Shown here piece after piece: positions 8,598-15,000 of a DNA stretch of 33,117 bases; within the stretch, counting starts at the first letter, position 1, and every line of letters begins with the position of its first letter. A model generated the notes under the pieces. That model had not been told where the DNA came from. It made no database searches and saw only the letters and a list, made by a program, of their open reading frames with translations. Source of the DNA: an uncultured Clostridia bacterium (lineage in GTDB: Bacteria; Bacillota; Clostridia; TANB77; CAG-508). The stretch lies in the NCBI GenBank assembly GCA_948676835.1, contig CAPOZU010000018.1, positions 1 to 33,117 on the forward strand, in the 5' to 3' direction. The position numbers and the translations under genes were made by a program.

Positions 8598-9221
8598 ATG
8601 AGTAGGAAAGAAAGGAGAAAAATAAAAGAGAAAAGAGTTATAAATATATTTTTTATAATTGCAATTTTGGTAGTATTTTTTTATATTGCATTTGAGGTAT
8701 ATAGAGAAAAGAAACAAGAAAAAGAAAATAATTATCAAGTTAAAAGATTGTTTATAGATGAATATGAAAATAATTCTGATGAAAAAGAAAAATATCCTAA
8801 GGAAAAGATAGATGAATCATATAAAGGATATGATGTGCTTGCTAAATTAGAAATTCCCAAAATAAATCTTGAAACATATGTAATTAATTTCTCAGAAAAT
8901 GCATTAAATGTTTCGGTTACTAAATTTTGGGGAAAGAAACCTAATGAGGTAGGAAATTTTTGTGTAGCAGGTCATAATTTCAAAAATAAAAATATGTTTC
9001 ATAATTTAAAAAAGTTAGAAGTTGGAGATAAAGTAATTTTAAAGGATAATGATATTGGGTGTGTAGAATATGAAATTTATAATATTTATACTGTTGTTCC
9101 AGAAGATGTAAGTTGTCTTTCTCAAAATACTGAAGGAAAAAAAGAAGTTACTTTAATTACTTGTACAAATGATTCTAAAAGAAGAATTATTATAAAATCA
9201 AGAGAATGTTTAAAAACATAA
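8598..9221 (+). CDS. Sortase, membrane-bound transpeptidase
   Basis: A 207-residue sortase. A basic N terminus and one transmembrane helix (residues ~14-33) anchor it with the catalytic domain outside. Catalytic residues are visible: His126 in CVAGHNFKNKNMF, Cys189 in TLITCTND and Arg195/196 in KRRIIIKS. The TLITC motif is the usual sortase active-site strand. It sits 172 bp after an LPKTG protein and very likely attaches that protein to peptidoglycan; class assignment (perhaps class D-like or accessory) is uncertain. Its stop lies 20 nt before the start of the next gene, so translation is close-coupled. Confidence 0.93.
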   Translation: MSRKERRKIKEKRVINIFFIIAILVVFFYIAFEVYREKKQEKENNYQVKRLFIDEYENNSDEKEKYPKEKIDESYKGYDVLAKLEIPKINLETYVINFSENALNVSVTKFWGKKPNEVGNFCVAGHNFKNKNMFHNLKKLEVGDKVILKDNDIGCVEYEIYNIYTVVPEDVSCLSQNTEGKKEVTLITCTNDSKRRIIIKSRECLKT

Positions 9222-9241
9222 AAAAATTAAAGAGGTTGCAA

Positions 9242-10744
9242 ATGAAAAAAATAAAAATTTGTATAATCATATTTTTCTTAGAACTATTTTTTATAATATT
9301 GTATTTTAAAGTAAATGCATATACAAAATTAGAAGGAATAGAATGTTTTCCATTAAGTTATCAGGGATACCTACAAGAACTAAAGAAAAAACATCCAACT
9401 TGGAGTTTTACAGCTTTATATACAGATTTAAATTGGAATTATGTAATAGAACAAGAAAATGTTTTTGGGAAAAACTTAGTTCCAAAAAATTATTCTGATA
9501 ATTGGAAAAATACAAATCCTAATGAATATAATTTAGACGTTGATTTAGGGTGGGTGGATAGTTCTAAGAGAGCTGTTGAGTATAGTATGGATCCAAGAAA
9601 TTTTTTAAATGAAAAAAGAATTTTCCAATTTGAAGCTTTATCATATAATTCTAAAACGAATAATATAAATGGAATTGAGAAAATTTTATATGGAACAGAA
9701 TTTTACAATAAAAAAGTAGAATACTTAAATAGTAATGGAAATACAATTAATATGAATGAAAAGTATTCTGCTCTAATATTAAGAGCAGGAAAAGTCTCAG
9801 GTGTTAGTTCATATCATTTAGCATCACGTATAAAACAAGAAGTAGGACCATTTTTAACCCATAATTCAATTAGTGGAAAAGTAGATGGGTATGAAGGATT
9901 ATATAATTTTTATAATATAGGAGCAACAAGTTCAAGCCAACCAATGGGAGCAATAAAAAATGGACTTGAGTTCGCAAAAAATGGTAAGAATGCCGGAGAT
10001 GATATAAAAAGAGCATATATGATTCCTTGGAATACAAAAGAAAAATCAATTACAGGTGGGGCAATATTTATAGGTTCTAGTTATATTAATAAAGGGCAAA
10101 ACACTATTTATTTACAAAAATTTCATGTAAATACAGATGGAAATAATGGATTATTTTGGCATCAATATATGACAAATGTTTTAGCACCATATAGTGAATC
10201 ATTATCCATTTATAACGGATATAATAAAAGTAATTTATTAGATATAGATAGAGAATTTATTATTCCAATTTTTAATAATATGCCTAATATTCCAGTACAA
10301 AATCCAAATATTAATTTAAATGAATTTATAGATAGTGAAACAAGATGCTATTGTAATTCTCAAAATGTAAATATAAGAACAGGACCAAATACGTCTTATG
10401 AGATTATTACAACAATTTCATATCCAGAAAAACTAAAAAGAATAAAATATGGAAATCAATCAGGAGAAAAGTGGGATATGGTAATTCTAGAAAATGGAAT
10501 AATCGGATATATATATCAAAAGTATATTACAAATGATGAAGAAATATTATATGGAGATGTAAATGGTGATGGAAAAATTACAAGTATTGATTTATTAGTT
10601 TTACAAAGACACATTTTAGGATTAGAAATTCTTGAAGAAAGATATAAAAAGGCAGGAAACACTAGTAAAAATGGACAAGATCCAACATCTGTTGATTTGC
10701 TGGTAATTCAAAGACATATATTGGGAATAGAATTAATGAATTAA
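9242..10744 (+). CDS. Secreted endo-beta-N-acetylglucosaminidase with SH3b and dockerin domains
   Basis: A 500-residue modular wall enzyme. Signal peptide 1-26; a glucosaminidase (LytD/GH73-type) region ~105-325 with likely catalytic Glu200 in SRIKQEVGP and the YNFYNIGATSSSQPMG segment; an SH3b module ~368-430 (NVNIRTGPNTSYEII); and a C-terminal type I dockerin 437-500. The first dockerin loop is canonical (DVNGDGKITSIDLLVLQRHI); the second is degenerate (GNTSKNGQDPTSVDLL). It would cleave the glycan backbone of peptidoglycan between GlcNAc and MurNAc. The start is the ATG at 9242, which has AGAGG before it and begins the signal peptide; an upstream in-frame ATG at 9206 would overlap the sortase and spoil the signal. 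The dockerin likely binds the cohesin protein two genes upstream. Confidence 0.88.
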   Translation: MKKIKICIIIFFLELFFIILYFKVNAYTKLEGIECFPLSYQGYLQELKKKHPTWSFTALYTDLNWNYVIEQENVFGKNLVPKNYSDNWKNTNPNEYNLDVDLGWVDSSKRAVEYSMDPRNFLNEKRIFQFEALSYNSKTNNINGIEKILYGTEFYNKKVEYLNSNGNTINMNEKYSALILRAGKVSGVSSYHLASRIKQEVGPFLTHNSISGKVDGYEGLYNFYNIGATSSSQPMGAIKNGLEFAKNGKNAGDDIKRAYMIPWNTKEKSITGGAIFIGSSYINKGQNTIYLQKFHVNTDGNNGLFWHQYMTNVLAPYSESLSIYNGYNKSNLLDIDREFIIPIFNNMPNIPVQNPNINLNEFIDSETRCYCNSQNVNIRTGPNTSYEIITTISYPEKLKRIKYGNQSGEKWDMVILENGIIGYIYQKYITNDEEILYGDVNGDGKITSIDLLVLQRHILGLEILEERYKKAGNTSKNGQDPTSVDLLVIQRHILGIELMN

Positions 10745-10765
10745 TTTTAATAAGGAGATAATATT

Positions 10766-11530
10766 GTGAGTAATTTAAAAAATTTAAGAATTAATCAAGA
10801 GGGAATTTTACCAAGTTTTGATAAAGAAATTCATGATTATTATTTAACTATAAGCGAAGATATTTATAATTTACAAATTGAAGCAATTCCTGAAAATATA
10901 AATTCAAAAGTAGAAATTTTAGGTAATAATAATTTTAAAAATGGAGAGAATTTAGTAAAAATTATTGTTAAAGGAGAAACTGACGAAGTTTATAATATAT
11001 ATGTAAATAAAGTTAGTAACTTAAATTTATCTAATGCTAATCTTGAAAATTTAGCAGTAGAAAATGAATTATTGAATCCTCCATTTAATAGCAATATAAC
11101 AGAATATTGTTTAGAAATATCAAATGATATTGATAGCTTAAATATTTTAGCTATTCCAGAAAATGAGAATTCTAAAATAGAAGTAGTTGGAGAAAGTATA
11201 TTAAATATAGGAAATAATTTAATTAAAGTTATTGTAACTTCAGAAAATAATAGTGTACAAAAAATTTATGAGATAAATGTATATAAAAAAACTAAAAAAG
11301 AAACAGAAGAATACAACAAAATTCAACAAGAAAGCTATGAGAATGCACAGGAATTATTAAAAGAAAATTACAATATAGATAATGGCTATAATACAGAAAA
11401 AACAAGTATAATGGTAACACAATACAAATCGAATAACGAAATTATAAAGATAGTTATATTTATTAGTATAGTATTTATTTTACTAATATTTGTTATTTTA
11501 ATAAAAGATAAAGTAAATAAAAGAAAATAA
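10766..11530 (+). CDS. Cadherin-like beta-sandwich repeat protein with C-terminal membrane anchor
   Basis: A 254-residue protein with two ~85-residue cadherin-like beta-sandwich repeats (residues ~3-80 and ~85-170; each has LxNLxI/V..., ...PSFDxxIxxYxLxI and a ...GxNLVKIIV strand). A linker follows, then a transmembrane helix (~227-247) and a basic tail (KDKVNKRK). It has a GTG start behind AAGGAGA. Oddly, there is no signal peptide although such repeats are normally extracellular. It is in the same reading frame as the upstream dockerin gene, separated by three in-frame TAA codons in 24 nt, so it may be the split-off C-terminal half of a formerly single surface protein. Either it is tail-anchored facing the cytoplasm or it needs fusion to the upstream protein for export. 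Confidence 0.75.
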   Translation: MSNLKNLRINQEGILPSFDKEIHDYYLTISEDIYNLQIEAIPENINSKVEILGNNNFKNGENLVKIIVKGETDEVYNIYVNKVSNLNLSNANLENLAVENELLNPPFNSNITEYCLEISNDIDSLNILAIPENENSKIEVVGESILNIGNNLIKVIVTSENNSVQKIYEINVYKKTKKETEEYNKIQQESYENAQELLKENYNIDNGYNTEKTSIMVTQYKSNNEIIKIVIFISIVFILLIFVILIKDKVNKRK

Positions 11531-11559
11531 AAATTAGCTACAGAAATTAACATAAAGTG

Positions 11560-11588
11560 TAGACAACTTCACAAAGCTGTGTTATAAT
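11560..11588 (+). promoter_or_regulatory. Sigma-A promoter of the SPFH operon
   Basis: TAGACA (11560-11565), 17-bp spacer, TATAAT (11583-11588). It lies just after an AT-rich intergenic stretch and before the composition shift. Confidence 0.7.
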
Positions 11589-11632
11589 AATAGATGAGGT
11601 TTCTCAAATAAATAAAGGAGGTTATAAGTTTT

Positions 11633-11665
11633 TTGTACCTATCAACCAAGTTTCAAACAACATGA
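11633..11665 (+). CDS. Possible leader micro-ORF upstream of the SPFH genes
   Basis: A TTG-started 10-residue ORF (MYLSTKFQTT) follows a strong AAAGGAGG sequence (11614-11621) at 11 nt spacing and stops 14 nt before the first SPFH gene. The good ribosome-binding site has no other obvious start. It resembles the arrangement of the first micro-ORF at 13996, which also pairs AAGGAGG with TTG. Translation is unproven. Confidence 0.35.
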   Translation: MYLSTKFQTT

Positions 11666-11679
11666 AAGGAAGGAACAAT

Positions 11680-12807
11680 ATGCTTTTAATCAAAATCTTT
11701 TTGGCACTAATCGTAATCGTGGGTGCGGTCTTCGCAATCCTCAAGAACACCGCTGCTGGTATGACTGTCGGCGATGACGAGAACATGGATTCCTACGAGC
11801 GTAGACGGATCAACGAAGCTAAGGAAGACCTTAGCAGGGTGCAAAAGCTCAAGCCCATCATTTTGGGCGTACTCTGCCTGATTTTTGCTGTGTGCTGCGT
11901 TTTCGGCTCTGTGTATTTTACAAGCGAGCAGGAAATTGGCTTCACCAGCATGTTTGGCCAGAACACCATGATCGATGGACCTGGTATGCATTTCAAGGTC
12001 CCGTTTTTGAGCCAGAAACACATTTATGATGCAACAACCCAGGGCATGCCGATTGGGTATTATGAAGAGACTGACGAGACTATGCCCGAAGACAGTCTGA
12101 TGATCACATCTGACTTCAACTTCGTGAACATTGATTTCTACGTTGAGTATCGGATTACCGACCCGATTGAGTACTGCTATGGGAGCAACGACCCTGAAGG
12201 TGTGTTGAAAAATGTTGCTCAGGCATCTATCAGAAATACTGTTGGACAGTATGATGTGGATGCTGTTATGACCACTGGGAAGGTCGAAATCGAGGCTAAG
12301 GTCCGTGAAGACATCATCAAGGAACTCGAGGGTCACAACTTGGGTATTTCCATTGGGAATGTCACAATTCAGGATTCCGAGGCTCCTACCGCCAAGGTAG
12401 CACAGGCTTTCACAGATGTAAGTGATGCCAGGACTAAAGCAGAAGAGGATATCAATGCAGCTCATGCATATGAGAACAGCAAAATTCCTGCTGCTGAGGC
12501 TCAGGCTGAGGAAATTAAGCAGGCGGCAACTGCTGCTAAGACTGAGAGAGTGAACAGCGCGAAAGAAGAGGTTGCTCGGTTCGAAGCTCTGTTTAAGGAG
12601 TATCAGAACAATCCTGAAACTGTCAAAACGCGTCTGTATTATGAGGCAATGCAGGAGATTCTTCCTAACATGGAAATCATTATTGGTGAAGATGCCAAGG
12701 TTATCTATGTTAAGGACGGATCTGGTAGCAATGTTGGTACTTCTGCTGCTGTCTCTCAGGCGACAAGTTCTCCTCAAAGCACGACATCTGAAACTCCGGC
12801 CCAGTAA
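11680..12807 (+). CDS. SPFH/band-7 (prohibitin-like) membrane protein, first of pair
   Basis: A 375-residue SPFH-domain protein. Two hydrophobic segments (residues ~3-22 and ~57-78) precede the SPFH core (~80-250: EIGFTSMFGQNTMIDGPGMHFKVPF, then a strand with FNFVNIDFYVEYRITDP). A long alanine/glutamate-rich helix follows (AAEAQAEEIKQAATAAKTERV), and then a Ser/Thr-rich tail. Such proteins form large oligomeric rings or cages in membrane microdomains; with the next gene it resembles an HflK/HflC pair that restrains FtsH. The start is ATG 11680 behind AAAGGAAGG; an upstream in-frame ATG at 11662 overlaps that ribosome-binding site. Codon use (GC-rich third positions, CGT/CTG/GCC) is strikingly unlike the AT-rich genes around it, suggesting transfer. 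Confidence 0.85.
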   Translation: MLLIKIFLALIVIVGAVFAILKNTAAGMTVGDDENMDSYERRRINEAKEDLSRVQKLKPIILGVLCLIFAVCCVFGSVYFTSEQEIGFTSMFGQNTMIDGPGMHFKVPFLSQKHIYDATTQGMPIGYYEETDETMPEDSLMITSDFNFVNIDFYVEYRITDPIEYCYGSNDPEGVLKNVAQASIRNTVGQYDVDAVMTTGKVEIEAKVREDIIKELEGHNLGISIGNVTIQDSEAPTAKVAQAFTDVSDARTKAEEDINAAHAYENSKIPAAEAQAEEIKQAATAAKTERVNSAKEEVARFEALFKEYQNNPETVKTRLYYEAMQEILPNMEIIIGEDAKVIYVKDGSGSNVGTSAAVSQATSSPQSTTSETPAQ

Positions 12808-12859
12808 GAATAGTTTTTGCAACTTTTAACAATAACAACACTTTGGAGGGTAAAACAAT

Positions 12860-13726
12860 ATGAAAAAAAATGTGAGAACTGTCATTTTTTCTGTAATCGC
12901 CATTTTGGTGATTTTCATCGGCACAAGTTTCTTTGGTTACAACACCAAGAACAACAATGTGCTGATCATCCAGTTCGGCGAGGTGGTTGATACCAAAACT
13001 GAGCCTGGAATCTACTTCAAGATTCCTATCATTCAGACCACCAAAAACGTCTATGTTGGCGAGCGGCTGTATGATATCCCGTCGTCTGAGGTAATCACTT
13101 CTGATAAGAAGACCATGATTGCCAACTGCTATGTAACGTGGCAGATCACAGATCCAAAGAAGTACTATCAGACGCTTTCGTCTGAGGCTGTGGCACAGGG
13201 AAGAATTGACGTAGTTGTCTATAATGCCATGAAAAATGTCATCAGCTCTACAACGCAGGATGATGTGATCAGCGGCAAGGATGGCTCCTTGGGAGCAACC
13301 ATCCTGAACCGAATCTCCATGGATCAGTATGGTATTGATATCACTGCCAACGAGATTAAGGTTTTGGATCTGCCGGATGTGAACAAAGAGGCCGTGTACA
13401 ATCGGATGATTTCCGAGCGTAATGCAATTGCAGCCGAGTATAAGGCAAACGGCGAACGTGATGCCAAAAACCTCAGGAGTGCGGCTGATGCGCAGGCACG
13501 AACCCTTGTGTCTGATGCACAGGTTATTGCTGCCAATACTCAGGCAGAAGGTGAAAGTGAGTACTTCAAGACTTTGGCTGATGCTTATGGGGCGTCCGCT
13601 GAGCGTCAGGAGTTCTACAACTACATGATCGGCCTGGATGCAATGAGAGAGTCTCTTGCCAATGGCGGTACAATCGCAATTGATCAGAATTCTCCGCTGT
13701 ACAGTATCCTGAACAATCAGAATTAA
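12860..13726 (+). CDS. SPFH/band-7 protein, HflC-like, second of pair
   Basis: A 288-residue HflC-like protein. One transmembrane helix (~8-26) is followed by the SPFH domain: VLIIQFGEVVDTKTEPGIYF, then NVYVGERLYDIPSSEVITSD and VTWQITDPKKYYQTL. The helical part (ISERNAIAAEYKANGERDA, then ADAQARTLVSDAQ) is the typical HflC coiled coil. It starts 52 nt after the first SPFH gene behind TTGGAGGG, so the two form an operon and probably a hetero-oligomer. The known HflK-HflC complex surrounds the FtsH protease; no ftsH is in the window. Base composition is as foreign as its partner. Closed by a very strong terminator. Confidence 0.9.
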   Translation: MKKNVRTVIFSVIAILVIFIGTSFFGYNTKNNNVLIIQFGEVVDTKTEPGIYFKIPIIQTTKNVYVGERLYDIPSSEVITSDKKTMIANCYVTWQITDPKKYYQTLSSEAVAQGRIDVVVYNAMKNVISSTTQDDVISGKDGSLGATILNRISMDQYGIDITANEIKVLDLPDVNKEAVYNRMISERNAIAAEYKANGERDAKNLRSAADAQARTLVSDAQVIAANTQAEGESEYFKTLADAYGASAERQEFYNYMIGLDAMRESLANGGTIAIDQNSPLYSILNNQN

Positions 13727-13763
13727 AGCAGACAAAAAAATAGCTTATAACAAGTAATCCTTT

Positions 13764-13802
13764 AACTCCCCAGTGTACTTATTGTACACTGGGGAGTTTT
13801 CC
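13764..13802 (+). terminator. Terminator of the SPFH operon
   Basis: A 15-bp perfect GC-containing stem (AACTCCCCAGTGTAC / GTACACTGGGGAGTT), loop TTATT, then TTTTCC. It isolates the SPFH operon from the micro-ORF unit that follows. Confidence 0.92.
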
Positions 13803-13905
13803 TGTTATTATAGTAAACTAAAGCTTTTTAAAATGTTAAAAACTATAATTAATATATTAAAAAATAAAAAAAATAAATTTTTTTAAAAAAGATTTACATA
13901 AACTA

Positions 13906-13934
13906 TTGACATACACAAAGTAGTATGCTATAAT
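13906..13934 (+). promoter_or_regulatory. Perfect-consensus promoter of the micro-ORF array
   Basis: TTGACA (13906-13911), exactly 17 bp, TATAAT (13929-13934), with the extended -10 dinucleotide TG at 13926-13927. Every canonical sigma-A element is optimal, so very high expression is expected. Transcription should start near 13941. Confidence 0.93.
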
Positions 13935-13995
13935 TATAATTGTTGAAGGGATATTTATCCCTACATCATAAAACTGAATAAAGGAGGGAAATCTA

Positions 13996-14049
13996 TTGAC
14001 TATCAGAGGCAAGCCTATGGCTAACATTTTCTTCTCTTATAATGCCTAA
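13996..14049 (+). CDS. Micro-ORF 1 of the array, 17 residues, unrelated to the other four
   Basis: A TTG-started ORF encoding MTIRGKPMANIFFSYNA, 8 nt after AAGGAGG (13981-13987), ending in TAA. It is the first ORF of the transcript. The peptide does not share the TSGF ending of ORFs 2-5 and could be a leader or a distinct product. An internal ATG (codon 8) gives a shorter alternative but lacks its own ribosome-binding site. Confidence 0.55.
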   Translation: MTIRGKPMANIFFSYNA

Positions 14050-14116
14050 CGAGCAGCGCCGCCGGCGACCCATGATCGGGCCTGTAGCCAGCAGCCAGTA
14101 AAAGAAAGGAGAATGT

Positions 14117-14143
14117 ATGCGGTATACAAGTGGTTTTGTCTAG
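14117..14143 (+). CDS. Micro-ORF 2, peptide MRYTSGFV
   Basis: An 8-residue ORF, ATG 5 nt after AAAGGAG (14105-14111), ending in TAG. An overlapping ATG at 14113 in another frame would give a 16-residue ORF but lies only 1 nt from the ribosome-binding site. Relative to its sisters it uses ACA, AGT, GGT, TTT for the TSGF core, so the peptide is kept while a third base differs. Confidence 0.7.
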   Translation: MRYTSGFV

Positions 14144-14243
14144 TAACACCCAACCCTGTGTAAAGATATCACCGGCCACGCCAACAAGGAGGCCCGCGAC
14201 TGGCGGACCCCAATAGGGCGACGAGCAAGGAGGAAAAGATCAG

Positions 14244-14273
14244 ATGCGGCGGTTTACGAGTGGATTTGTGTAG
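14244..14273 (+). CDS. Micro-ORF 3, peptide MRRFTSGFV
   Basis: A 9-residue ORF, ATG 10 nt after AAGGAGG (14227-14233), ending in TAG. Core codons ACG AGT GGA TTT; the ACG is a synonymous change against the ACA of the other copies. The preceding segment has hairpin-forming GC-rich sequence and another AAGGAGG (14185-14191) with no start codon suitably placed after it. Confidence 0.7.
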   Translation: MRRFTSGFV

Positions 14274-14358
14274 TGCAAAGATTTACCAAAAAAGAAAAGA
14301 TCGAAGAGCTGCCCCCGGATGAGGGGCCCTGAAGGCGCGGCGCGCCAAGGAGGAAAAG

Positions 14359-14385
14359 ATGCGGTTTACAAGTGGATTTACCTAG
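14359..14385 (+). CDS. Micro-ORF 4, peptide MRFTSGFT
   Basis: An 8-residue ORF, ATG 5 nt after AAGGAGG (14347-14353), ending in TAG. The ribosome-binding region AAGGAGGAAAAGAT is identical to that of micro-ORF 3. It ends in Thr where the others end in Val, the only non-conservative change in the shared C-terminal block. Confidence 0.7.
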   Translation: MRFTSGFT

Positions 14386-14435
14386 TAGCGAAATGTGTAT
14401 CAAAAACGATATAATCGCCGAAGAGGAGCCTGAAA

Positions 14436-14465
14436 ATGCCGATTTTTACAAGCGGATTTGTGTAG
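14436..14465 (+). CDS. Micro-ORF 5, peptide MPIFTSGFV
   Basis: A 9-residue ORF, ATG 7 nt after AGAGGAG (14422-14428), ending in TAG. Core codons ACA AGC GGA TTT; AGC is synonymous with the AGT of the others. Its N terminus (MPI) differs from the MR of copies 2-4. Sequence after the stop (TAGTA...TGT.TATCAAAA) repeats that after micro-ORF 4, so the repeat unit extends past the stop. Confidence 0.7.
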   Translation: MPIFTSGFV

Positions 14466-14569
14466 TACCAAGTGTCTATCAAAAGCAATTTTGATCATTT
14501 CGGCCCCAGGGCATGCGCCGCAATGCGGCAGCGAAGCGAGGCCGACAGCAGTTTTATGAATACCATATA

Positions 14570-14602
14570 CCGCCCCCAAAATGGGGGCGGTAATCTTTTT
14601 TT
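14570..14602 (+). terminator. Terminator of the micro-ORF transcript
   Basis: Perfect stem CCGCCCCC / GGGGGCGG with loop AAAAT, extendable by one A-T pair, followed by TAATC and a T7 tract. Confidence 0.93.
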
Positions 14603-14655
14603 GTCTAGAAATTGTCCACTTTTGTTCTATAAAAATAAAATAATATAAATTATAT

Positions 14656-14684
14656 TTGACATAATAGAAAAAAAATAGTAAAAT
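14656..14684 (+). promoter_or_regulatory. Promoter of the thrS T-box leader
   Basis: TTGACA (14656-14661), 17-bp spacer, TAAAAT (14679-14684), immediately before the T-box leader and after the array terminator. Confidence 0.8.
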
Positions 14685-14694
14685 AATAAATGTA

Positions 14695-14925
14695 GTATAT
14701 ATGAGCTATGAAAAGGAAAAGTAAAATAGAGGTTACCTCAAGAGAGAAAGTGTGGATGCGCTGAAAGCACTTTTAGGAAAACATATTTGAAAAACTACCT
14801 TGGAGCTTCCATTTGAAAAAGTGGCGTGTAAGATACGTTAAAATCTGTTAAGAGTTAAACAGTAGGGTGGAACCGTGAGAAAATAAACTTACCCCTATAG
14901 GTAATATTGCCTATAGGGGCTTTTT
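14695..14925 (+). promoter_or_regulatory. T-box riboswitch controlling thrS
   Basis: The conserved T-box sequence AGGGTGGAACCGTG is at 14864-14877, followed by a terminator CCCCTATAGG (14892-14901) / CCTATAGGGG (14910-14919) and T5. Upstream stem-I elements include AGAGAGAAAG and GCGCTGAAAGC around 14741-14769. A plausible threonine specifier (ACT or ACC) lies near 14796-14801, within AAAAACTACCTTGGAG; I could not fold it to be certain. Uncharged tRNA-Thr would stabilise the antiterminator and switch on synthetase synthesis. Unusually, the 3' arm of the terminator plus its T tract can form another hairpin GGGGCTTTTT / AAAAAGCCCC (14916-14939). Confidence 0.92.
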
Positions 14926-15000
14926 GTATAAAAAGCCCCTAATAAGACAAAATACCTAAATAAATTTTTATACGCTATAAAGCGAAGAAAGGAATTTATT

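Larger units (their letters stand above)
13941..14602 (+). ncRNA. ~660-nt stand-alone transcript carrying five micro-ORFs and GC-rich hairpins
   Basis: Bounded by the perfect promoter at 13906-13934 and the terminator at 14570-14602. Five strong ribosome-binding sites each introduce an ORF of 8-17 codons; four encode variants of one peptide. Between them lie GC-rich segments with evident hairpins: GGGAT/ATCCC near the 5' end (13948-13961), CGCCA/TGGCG (14176-14205 area), GCCCC/GGGGC (14309-14330 area), GGCGC/GCGCC (14334-14346), ATCAAAA/TTTTGAT around 14478-14495, and an outer stem TCGGCC (14500-14505)/GGCCGA (14540-14545) enclosing GCCGC/GCGGC (14517-14529). No conventional gene is on the transcript: thrS downstream has its own promoter and T-box. 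It may be a polycistronic peptide mRNA, a structured RNA with embedded translated repeats, or both. Confidence 0.7.

Noticed and set aside
11707..13735. Long open frames on the minus strand opposite both SPFH genes (up to 371 codons)
   Set aside because: They mirror GC-rich genes with clear SPFH homology on the plus strand; their products have no recognisable domain or ribosome-binding site.
14113..14163. A 16-codon ORF (MYAVYKWFCLVTPNPV) overlapping micro-ORF 2 in another frame
   Set aside because: Its ATG is only 1 nt from the ribosome-binding site, and the other copies have no counterpart, whereas the 8-codon frame is shared.
13941..14602. CRISPR array or tRNA/rRNA-like gene as explanation of the GC-rich repeats
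   Set aside because: Repeat spacing is irregular (50-100 nt), repeats contain translated codons with synonymous changes, and no tRNA or rRNA consensus fits.
13941..15000. Micro-ORF array as leader/attenuator of thrS
   Set aside because: It ends in its own strong terminator and thrS has a separate promoter and T-box.
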